Both the position numbers and the translations under genes were made by a program. Source: Phycisphaerales bacterium (lineage in GTDB: Bacteria; Planctomycetota; Phycisphaerae; SM23-33; FEN-1343). Taken from it: a DNA stretch of 34,957 nucleotides. Below the pieces are notes generated by a model that was given only the letters and a program-made list of their open reading frames with translations, had not been told where the DNA came from and ran no database searches. This document shows, piece after piece, positions 29,443-34,957 of this stretch; position 1 is the stretch's first letter, and each line of letters starts with the position of its first letter. The stretch lies in the NCBI GenBank assembly GCA_003171335.1, contig PMYD01000089.1, positions 1-34,957 of the forward strand, written 5' to 3'.

Positions 29443-31125
29443 TCAGTCAATGAGTTGGTTAAGGCCGTAACAGAGGCCTGCCCAGTCAATAGGTTCTGGT
29501 TTTCGCAGCCGCACGTTCCCGTCGAGCAACCGACCAATCTCCGCTTCAAGCCGATGACCTCGCGGGAATGACGCAGGATACGGAGAGGCGCGCGGCCCAT
29601 CGGTGCGCCGCTCGCGGAGCTGTCGCTTGGGCAGGGCCTCGAGCGGACAGAAACCCGCGTTGGCCCTGAACATTCGGGCGCGGGACGGGACGACCGCCAT
29701 CAATTTGAGAACAAGCCATGCAGCCTTCCTGGACGGAAGCCCCTGTACCTTCTTCCTTCGAAGCGACCAGAATAGGCCGGTGAACAGATCGAAGGCGGCG
29801 GGGCATTCGTGCATCTTCTTGTAGGCGGCAGCCGACAGAACCCCCCAGTCCGCATCCGTCAGGAGATGCGCGGCCGCCCGCACAAACCGCGCGGCGCCCC
29901 CGTCGCTGCTCGCCCGTCGGGGCGCAGACCAGCCATCGAGTCCAACAGGCTCTTCAGGCAGGTCGGCCGGCAATATGGCGCGAACCGCATCCGGCGAAAG
30001 AACGGTCAAGTCCAGTTGGCGGTGGTCAAAGGTCTTGTTGTTCGCGGGATTCGTGCAGGGGATGATGAGATGCCAACCCTGATGCCCGGGGTTCGCCTCC
30101 GAAACGGCGGATCTGGGAGCATCCTCTCGCTTCAGCAGGAAATGCAGGTCGCCGCCATTGACGGCCTGTGGCTCTTTGCCCCTCTTGTCTTCGCCACTCT
30201 TGACTGTCGTGTAAGTCGCATCTGGCCGATAGAAGGCCGAAGGATCCTCCCAGACGAAGGGTATTGTCTTGTTGCCATTGCCCTTTCGTGCCGTGGTCCA
30301 TTCGTTCTTCGCATAATCGATTGGACCGACAGCAACGACTTGCGTCTGGCCGCATCGCCAACAGACGTCGGCTGTTTCGGGCGAGCGAAGGTGTACGCGC
30401 CTGGGGTTCCAGGTGAGCGCCTCGAGGTACGGAATCGCCGCATCCCTCTTCCTGGGCTTGAAATGCCCCGTCCACTTCGCCGCGCCGGCATCGCCGGGGA
30501 GGGGAACGAGATTCAGGCCAAGTGTTATCGCCAAGTTCGGACCCGCTGCGAGTGCCATGATGGGCGGAGCGTTGTGTATGGAAGGCGACTTACCCGCCCC
30601 GCCCGATTGACTCCAGGGAACCAAGCGGAGCATGCCGATAGTCGCGCATCGTAGGCACAGTCGCATGCGCTTGTCGTCGCCGTGGTGAAAGTGGGCTATG
30701 TTCGTGCCACAGGCGAACTCGGCGGAAAGAGAACCGGCCGACATGTCCCGGCCACCTCGGGCCGACGGATCCTGGAGGAATGGGGCCTTGCCGTCAAACA
30801 AAGAGAAGCTCGTCGCCTCTGCCGCGATGGCATCGAGCACGGATCGCGGCATGCGGCCCCGGAGTAACGACTCGCGCATTTGCTCTACCCCTCCCGCTGC
30901 ATCCGCCTTCCAGTAAAGTAGAGAAAGAAGGAACCGATGGGATGCAAACAGGTCTAGTGGGCTGGAAAGAGCTAGGCAGCGAATTGAGCTTGCACGTTTC
31001 AGGGCATCCAATGCTGAGCAGATCTCGACTTCAGCCTTGAGGTTCATTACCTCCAGCCAGCCATCCGTCAAGACGTTCCACCTCGCCTGCTGCCCAGGCT
31101 GCTTATGAGACCCAGTGTCCCGCAT
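29443..31125 (-). CDS. cas8e: Cascade large subunit Cas8e (CasA/Cse1)
   Basis: A 560-residue Cas8e, the subunit that recognises the PAM and starts DNA unwinding. Family hallmarks: RWNVLTDGWLEVMN at 15-28, Cys157/Cys160 (LCLRCATIGML), PSIHNAPPIMAL at 181-192, Cys255/Cys258 (VCWRCGQ), and the C-terminal helical bundle after about 405. The start is the ATG at 31125 with GGGGAG 7 bases upstream; the frame is open to 31434 but that stretch lacks Cas8e features. It is the first gene of the cas operon. In usual I-E systems this subunit also recruits Cas3; with none encoded here, that surface may be free to diverge. Confidence 0.93.
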   Translation of the reverse strand: MRDTGSHKQPGQQARWNVLTDGWLEVMNLKAEVEICSALDALKRASSIRCLALSSPLDLFASHRFLLSLLYWKADAAGGVEQMRESLLRGRMPRSVLDAIAAEATSFSLFDGKAPFLQDPSARGGRDMSAGSLSAEFACGTNIAHFHHGDDKRMRLCLRCATIGMLRLVPWSQSGGAGKSPSIHNAPPIMALAAGPNLAITLGLNLVPLPGDAGAAKWTGHFKPRKRDAAIPYLEALTWNPRRVHLRSPETADVCWRCGQTQVVAVGPIDYAKNEWTTARKGNGNKTIPFVWEDPSAFYRPDATYTTVKSGEDKRGKEPQAVNGGDLHFLLKREDAPRSAVSEANPGHQGWHLIIPCTNPANNKTFDHRQLDLTVLSPDAVRAILPADLPEEPVGLDGWSAPRRASSDGGAARFVRAAAHLLTDADWGVLSAAAYKKMHECPAAFDLFTGLFWSLRRKKVQGLPSRKAAWLVLKLMAVVPSRARMFRANAGFCPLEALPKRQLRERRTDGPRASPYPASFPRGHRLEAEIGRLLDGNVRLRKPEPIDWAGLCYGLNQLID

Positions 31126-31484
31126 AGCGTTCTCCCCGGTTCTAATTGCCCGCCTGCATCTGATGCTGCCGGCTGGCAGGATACTACCGGAACCTGTTGC
31201 GGGCAAGGCATGACAAATTCGGAAATCTCCTTGAGGTTTTGGCTTTCCACGGTATAATCGGGCACGACAATCCGCATCCGGCTGTGATTCGGTTGGGCAA
31301 GCGCCTGGCTTTGCCGGCCGGGTGGGTAACGCGATGAAAGGCCGTATAAGGCGGCCGCGTGGAGGTTTGTGATTTGGACCCGAACCGCCCGAACTGCGAG
31401 GAAAGTGTGCGCACAGTGAAAGATACACAATCATCTGCGGCTTCTAGGAAATCTGGGCAAGATTCCAGATATTTCGATTATGCG
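31126..31484. other. Leader of the cas operon, no confident promoter
   Basis: Upstream of cas8e on the minus strand. The cas8e frame stays open here to 31434, and a few -10-like boxes (TTATAC near 31250, TAGTAT near 31195) exist without a good -35. I see no gene and no cas3 remnant. Confidence 0.5.
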
Positions 31485-31510
31485 CAAATATGCGCGGCCG
31501 CGCATATTTG
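31485..31510. promoter_or_regulatory. 26-bp perfect palindrome, possible operator
   Basis: A perfect palindrome with half-site CAAATATGCGCGG, in an AT-rich gap about 360 bp upstream of the cas8e start. The half-site AATATGCGC also forms the second palindrome 40 bp away, and TATGCGC occurs once more just before it (31480-31485). This resembles a binding site for a dimeric regulator. Confidence 0.5.
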
Positions 31511-31550
31511 TTACCAACGCTGGAACAGTCACTTGCGGCAGAATATTACA

Positions 31551-31572
31551 AATATGCGCATATGCGCATATT
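31551..31572. promoter_or_regulatory. 22-bp perfect palindrome sharing the AATATGCGC half-site
   Basis: A perfect palindrome with half AATATGCGCAT, 66 bp (start to start) from the 26-bp palindrome. The two share the nine-base half-site AATATGCGC but differ in the centre (GCGCGGCCGCGC against GCGCATATGCGC). Confidence 0.5.
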
Positions 31573-31691
31573 ACTATTGCCTTCTGCAAATAATGAATTC
31601 TTGAAAAAAAGTTGACTGGAGCAGGAAGAAACTGCCGGAAACACGGCCAAGACGGCCGTGCGACTCACGGTCGAGGCGCCCGTGCCACCAC

Positions 31692-33554
31692 TTACGCCGC
31701 ACAGACAACGATATCGGAGAAATCCTGGACAAAGAGGCTCAGCGAGATGGTCAGCAGTCCATCGTTGGGCGTGCTGTCGTAGCTCATGCCGTCGATGCCC
31801 CAGGGGTTGTAGACGGTCACCATCCAGGCGTTGTTGACATACTGGACGGATTGCACGACGTACGCGTGGTTGCCCACGATCGGGTGAGCCGGCGAGCCCG
31901 TGCTGCCGGCCGTGATGGAGTGGCCGGCGGTCAACTGGTTGAGCAGGTACTGGCCCAGCGTTGTACCCGTGAAGGAGGCCGTCGTGTACGTGTTGGCCGG
32001 CAGGTTGGCCACCGCCGTGTAGGCCTCATCCATCCAGCCGCAATCGAGCGAGCTGTAGGAATTGCCGCCGGTGCGGAACTCGGCGTAGGCCTTCTCGGTG
32101 AGCGCCACCCAGGTTTCGCCGGCGGGTGTGAGCTGGGCGTATCGCAGGCCGCCGCCGGAGTAGGTGGGCAGTTGGGCATCGACCCGCACGTACGTGGTGC
32201 GGCCGTTGGCGAAGAAGCGCACGGCCGCCGTGCCATCGCCCAGGGGGGCGATCATCTGGCGGATGAGGTTCGGATCGGCCTGGGCCAGCGAGGCCAGCGT
32301 GGAGAGGAAATAGCAGTCGCCCGCGCCGCCCTGGGCGATGTCGCTATACGTGGGCGTATCGGCGAAGACCGGCTGACCGGCGAAGCTGGCGTACGTGCCC
32401 ATGGCCGCCGGCTCGGGCAGGCTCTGGCCGTCGATATCCAGCGGCACGGCCTGGCTGGGGTCGCCGGGCACGGGCTGATAGAAGGAGGTGATCCGGTGCA
32501 CGTTCCAGGTGGCCTCGGAAGCCTTGACGTTGGCCAGGGTGTCGCCCGAGTCGACCCAGTAGCTGTCGATGCCGGTGCCGCCATAAATCGTGTCGGCGCC
32601 GCCGCCGACGGTGACCAGCAGGTCCGTGCCCGCGCCGCCATACAGCGTGGAGGTTCCCTGTGCGGCCACGAAGCACTGGTCCGTGCCGCCGCCCAGGTAG
32701 ATGATGGATGGGGCCGTGATGGCGTTCGTGATGCGGACCGTATCGTTGCCGCCGAAGCTGTACACGGCCAGGCCGGCGAAGATCTGAGCGAAGGTCTGCG
32801 CGCCGGCGGCCGTGGTAACGATGGTCGAAGAGCCGCTCTGGGTGATCGTAATGGCATCGGCCGCATCAGTGCCCAGGACCACCAGCACCGGCCCGGACGT
32901 GGTGGTGAGAATCTGTTCGGTTACGGTCGCGCCGGGCGAGTAGGCCGACGGCCCCGGCGGGAAACTGGGCGTGGGAGCCGGCGTGGGAGTCGGAGTCGGC
33001 GTGGGTGTCGGCGTCGGTGTCGGCGTGGGTGTCGGCGTCGGTGTGGGTGTCGGCGTGGGTGTCGGTGTTGGCGTCGGGACGGCCGTGGCGGCGGTCACGG
33101 CATACGTGCCGGTGGTGCCGTTGGCGCCGCTGATGTCCAGGTAGTACTTTTTGCCGGCCGCCACGGTGAAGCTGACGGCCGCATTGCCGGAGATAGGACT
33201 GTTATTGAGCGCAAGTCGTGCCTGGCCGGCGTTGTAGGCGGCCAGGGTGCCATCGAGCCAGTTGCGGATGCCGATGAGGGTGAGGTCCACATGCATCGTG
33301 CCGGTGACAGGAGCGACGAAGGACATGATGTCCACATCCGTGCGGGAGCTGATCTGGCCCACCAGCGACAGGCTGCCGGCGACGGTGATGCTTACGGGCG
33401 TGGCGGTGGCGAAGGTGTTGCCGTAATCATCGCCCATCTGCCAGCGCGAGGTCCCCAGCCAGGGCCGCGACACGATGGGAGCAGAGCTAAGCAGCAGCCG
33501 GGGCTCCAGACCGCTGAAGACAGGGCCGCAGGATGCAGAACAGGCACGCCTCAT
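31692..33554 (-). CDS. LEPR-motif secreted calpain-like cysteine peptidase
   Basis: A 620-residue exported protein; the start is the ATG at 33554 behind GAGGAG. The N-terminus has the planctomycete LEPRxLL motif (SGLEPRLLLSS, 14-24), which is associated with export or surface attachment. A prepeptidase-like beta domain follows (about 40-155), then an uninterrupted Thr-Pro repeat linker (about 160-197) and an RTX-like calcium-binding region (GGAGTDLL, GGGADTIYGGTGID). The C-terminal third is a calpain-family (C2) domain: Gln408 and Cys414 in QGGAGDCYFLS, His563 in GNHAYVV, Asn583 in YNPWG, so the catalytic triad is intact. It probably cleaves protein outside the cell and is calcium dependent. 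Confidence 0.88.
   Translation of the reverse strand: MRRACSASCGPVFSGLEPRLLLSSAPIVSRPWLGTSRWQMGDDYGNTFATATPVSITVAGSLSLVGQISSRTDVDIMSFVAPVTGTMHVDLTLIGIRNWLDGTLAAYNAGQARLALNNSPISGNAAVSFTVAAGKKYYLDISGANGTTGTYAVTAATAVPTPTPTPTPTPTPTPTPTPTPTPTPTPTPTPTPAPTPSFPPGPSAYSPGATVTEQILTTTSGPVLVVLGTDAADAITITQSGSSTIVTTAAGAQTFAQIFAGLAVYSFGGNDTVRITNAITAPSIIYLGGGTDQCFVAAQGTSTLYGGAGTDLLVTVGGGADTIYGGTGIDSYWVDSGDTLANVKASEATWNVHRITSFYQPVPGDPSQAVPLDIDGQSLPEPAAMGTYASFAGQPVFADTPTYSDIAQGGAGDCYFLSTLASLAQADPNLIRQMIAPLGDGTAAVRFFANGRTTYVRVDAQLPTYSGGGLRYAQLTPAGETWVALTEKAYAEFRTGGNSYSSLDCGWMDEAYTAVANLPANTYTTASFTGTTLGQYLLNQLTAGHSITAGSTGSPAHPIVGNHAYVVQSVQYVNNAWMVTVYNPWGIDGMSYDSTPNDGLLTISLSLFVQDFSDIVVCAA
32965..33081. repeat. Minisatellite encoding the Thr-Pro linker
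   Basis: About 19 copies of a hexamer (GTCGGC, GTGGGT, GTCGGT variants on the plus strand), encoding alternating Thr and Pro in the calpain-like protein. Third positions vary while the dipeptide is kept. Such tracts change length readily. Confidence 0.8.
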
Positions 33555-33840
33555 CGTCGAACTCCTCGTTTTAGCTTCCGCGCGCCTCCTGGGGCGCATC
33601 GCAGGAGCGTACGACCGACTATGGGAAACGTACGATATGGGCTGCCTGGCCGCACAACGGCAGCCTCGGCTTCAAAGTCCAACACGTGAGATTCATAACT
33701 ATATATTTATACGCATCTTGTGAGCTGCCGTCGGCAGCAGCCCCCAGGCGGCCAACTGAGGTTTTGAAATGAGGAATGACGGTCTATGTGGGCGCTTGGC
33801 GGAACCTGGCCGGATTGGCAAATCTTCAAGATTTCCACTC
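33555..33840. other. Divergent intergenic region
   Basis: Between the calpain-like gene (minus) and the beta-helix gene (plus). A small palindrome GCTGCCG-T-CGGCAGC lies at 33724-33738. No gene is evident; an 82-codon frame at 33475-33723 mostly overlaps the calpain-like gene and is not credible. Confidence 0.5.
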
Positions 33841-33868
33841 TGGACAGAATTTCCAAAAGCCTTATAAT
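33841..33868 (+). promoter_or_regulatory. Sigma-70-like promoter for the beta-helix gene
   Basis: TGGACA (33841-33846, five of six bases of the -35 consensus), a 16-bp spacer, and a perfect TATAAT (33863-33868). Transcription would begin near 33876, leaving a leader of about 110 bases before the ATG at 33988. Confidence 0.7.
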
Positions 33869-33912
33869 CTAATCACTCGGGCAGAGGCGCAGGCACGCGT
33901 CATATTGGCCTC

Positions 33913-33934
33913 GCAGAGTCCATCAAGACTCTGC
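33913..33934 (+). promoter_or_regulatory. Hairpin in the leader of the beta-helix gene
   Basis: Perfect 8-bp arms GCAGAGTC and GACTCTGC around the loop CATCAA, about 37 bases after the predicted transcript start and 53 bases before the start codon. No run of T follows, so it is more likely a leader structure than a terminator. Confidence 0.5.
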
Positions 33935-33987
33935 ACCGAGTCGCGTCGCAATGGAGAGAAGTTAGGACAAATTTCAGGAGGCTTCAA

Positions 33988-34957
33988 ATGAGCGGTCGAG
34001 GATCCCACGTACTTTCCCTGGTCTGTGCAATTGCAGCCATCACCTGCTTGTTGGTCAGTTCACCGGCCCCGGCGGCGCAGTGGTACGTATCGCCGACGGG
34101 CACGGCCGCCAACGCGGGCACCCTGGCATCCCCCTGGTCGCTGGATTATGCGTTAACCGCTGAGACGAACCCCGTCACCGCGGGCGACACCATCTGGCTG
34201 CTGGCCGGCGATTACCACCCCGCCAACGGCGGTCTCCTTGTGCAGCGGGAGGGCAACCCCTCGGCACAGACGATTATCCGCAACTACCAGAACGGCCAGG
34301 CCACCATCCACGGAACGATCTATCTTTATGGTTCCGTCTTCCCGCCCCAGTACCTCACCTTCCAGGGCCTGGAGCTGGTCAACGATGATGCCAACGGCGG
34401 CGCCGTCGCCGGCGGCTTTGCGGTCGGCGCATCCACCGGCAGCGACCCTGGCATAAAGATCGTGGACTGCGTCGTGCATGACTGCAAGGGACACGGAATC
34501 AGCAGCGAGACGTCAGTGTCGGACTTTGAGGCCTACGGCAACCTGGTCTACTTCAACGGGTCCGACCCCAATTTCGGCCTGAGCGATGGGCTCAACGTCC
34601 GGAGCCTGGCTCCCCTCGGGGCCGGGCATGGCCAGAGTTACGTGAACAACTTCGTCTTCCGCAACATGGGCGCCGGCACACACATGACCGCCGGCCCGGG
34701 CGAGTATGTGACGTACGACGGCGACATCTTCTTCAACAACGGCGAGATATCCGGCCCCGGAATGAATACCGAGATCGCCATCAATCCCAGCGACGGCAAC
34801 CATGCCAGCGGGCAGACGCTCACGAACCTTTGCACGTACATTCCGGCCGGCGCCGCCACGGGCGGCCTGGTGACCATGGACGACACCGTTAATGCAACGA
34901 TCAGCAACGGCTACTTCATCAGCGCCCCCTCGCCCTTTACCCTGGGCTTCTTCAACA
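33988..34957 (+). CDS. Secreted right-handed beta-helix-like protein, 5' part
   Basis: A gene open to the end of the window (323 codons visible). The ATG at 33988 follows AGGAGG by 7 bases. The N-terminus is a signal peptide (about 1-30, core VLSLVCAIAAITCLLV, ending APAA). The mature part starts QWYVSPTG, the usual opening of pectate-lyase-like or polysaccharide-acting beta-helix proteins, followed by repeated short strands (YLTFQGLELVND, GIKIVDCVVHDCKGHGISS, FEAYGNLVYFNG). The fold is well suggested; the catalytic role, perhaps on polysaccharide, is a guess because the C-terminus is missing. Confidence 0.82.
   Translation, partial: MSGRGSHVLSLVCAIAAITCLLVSSPAPAAQWYVSPTGTAANAGTLASPWSLDYALTAETNPVTAGDTIWLLAGDYHPANGGLLVQREGNPSAQTIIRNYQNGQATIHGTIYLYGSVFPPQYLTFQGLELVNDDANGGAVAGGFAVGASTGSDPGIKIVDCVVHDCKGHGISSETSVSDFEAYGNLVYFNGSDPNFGLSDGLNVRSLAPLGAGHGQSYVNNFVFRNMGAGTHMTAGPGEYVTYDGDIFFNNGEISGPGMNTEIAINPSDGNHASGQTLTNLCTYIPAGAATGGLVTMDDTVNATISNGYFISAPSPFTLGFFN

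Noticed and set aside
29809-30654. 281-codon open frame opposite cas8e
   Set aside because: Antisense of a recognised Cas8e; no ribosome site and no protein family features.
31126-31434. Extension of cas8e to give a 663-residue protein, or a separate small gene here
   Set aside because: The ATG at 31125 has a strong ribosome site and is where Cas8e-like sequence begins. The upstream part is Pro/Arg/Gly-rich in several frames and matches nothing recognisable, including Cas3.

Overview
The window looks like a chromosomal segment of a high-GC planctomycete-type bacterium, probably near the Phycisphaerae. The clues are a secreted protein with the LEPRxLL surface/export motif typical of Planctomycetes, an ExbB/ExbD/von Willebrand/TPR gene cluster of the kind common there, very long coiled-coil or multidomain proteins of unknown role, and many families of palindromic intergenic repeats. 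No rRNA or taxonomic marker is present, so the placement is an inference.

Layout. 1-7,081 (minus strand): a secreted HExxH metallopeptidase, a sigma-70 family factor with an unusual DNA-binding N-terminal half, a coiled-coil lipoprotein, a small membrane-anchored protein, a secreted protein with a CxxxxCH motif, and tRNA-Cys. 7,299-13,719 (minus): a cell-envelope cluster (von Willebrand protein, ExbB, two ExbD, a 912-residue helical-repeat protein) with four blocks of repeats between or inside its genes. 14,052-17,661 (plus): tRNA-Leu followed by a single-chain restriction-modification enzyme. 17,802-20,006 (minus): a winged-helix-like protein, a SixA-type phosphatase and a membrane protein. 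20,213-23,401 (plus): a 1,062-residue protein with cyclic-nucleotide-binding-like and FHA-like domains. 23,402-24,744: about 1.3 kb without a convincing gene, holding three different palindrome systems.

24,745-31,125 (minus) is the main item: a compact type I-E CRISPR-Cas locus, cas8e-cas7e-cas5e-cas6e-cas1-cas2, followed by two repeats and one spacer. Its Cas5 carries a C-terminal HNH nuclease domain, no cas3 is present in the window, and there is no separate cas11 (cse2). This suggests a Cascade that cuts DNA itself through Cas5-HNH instead of recruiting Cas3. As far as I know, the architecture has been reported from large-scale metagenome mining but remains rare.

31,692-34,957: a calpain-like cysteine peptidase with the LEPR motif (minus) and, divergent from it, the 5' part of a secreted beta-helix-like protein (plus) behind a good sigma-70-like promoter.

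A recurring theme is that mobile palindromic repeats have entered coding sequence. One appears to supply the signal-peptide core of the 912-residue protein, another its C-terminus, and a third lies in frame in the metallopeptidase. One 137-bp inverted-repeat element is flanked by a perfect 14-bp direct repeat that resembles a target-site duplication.
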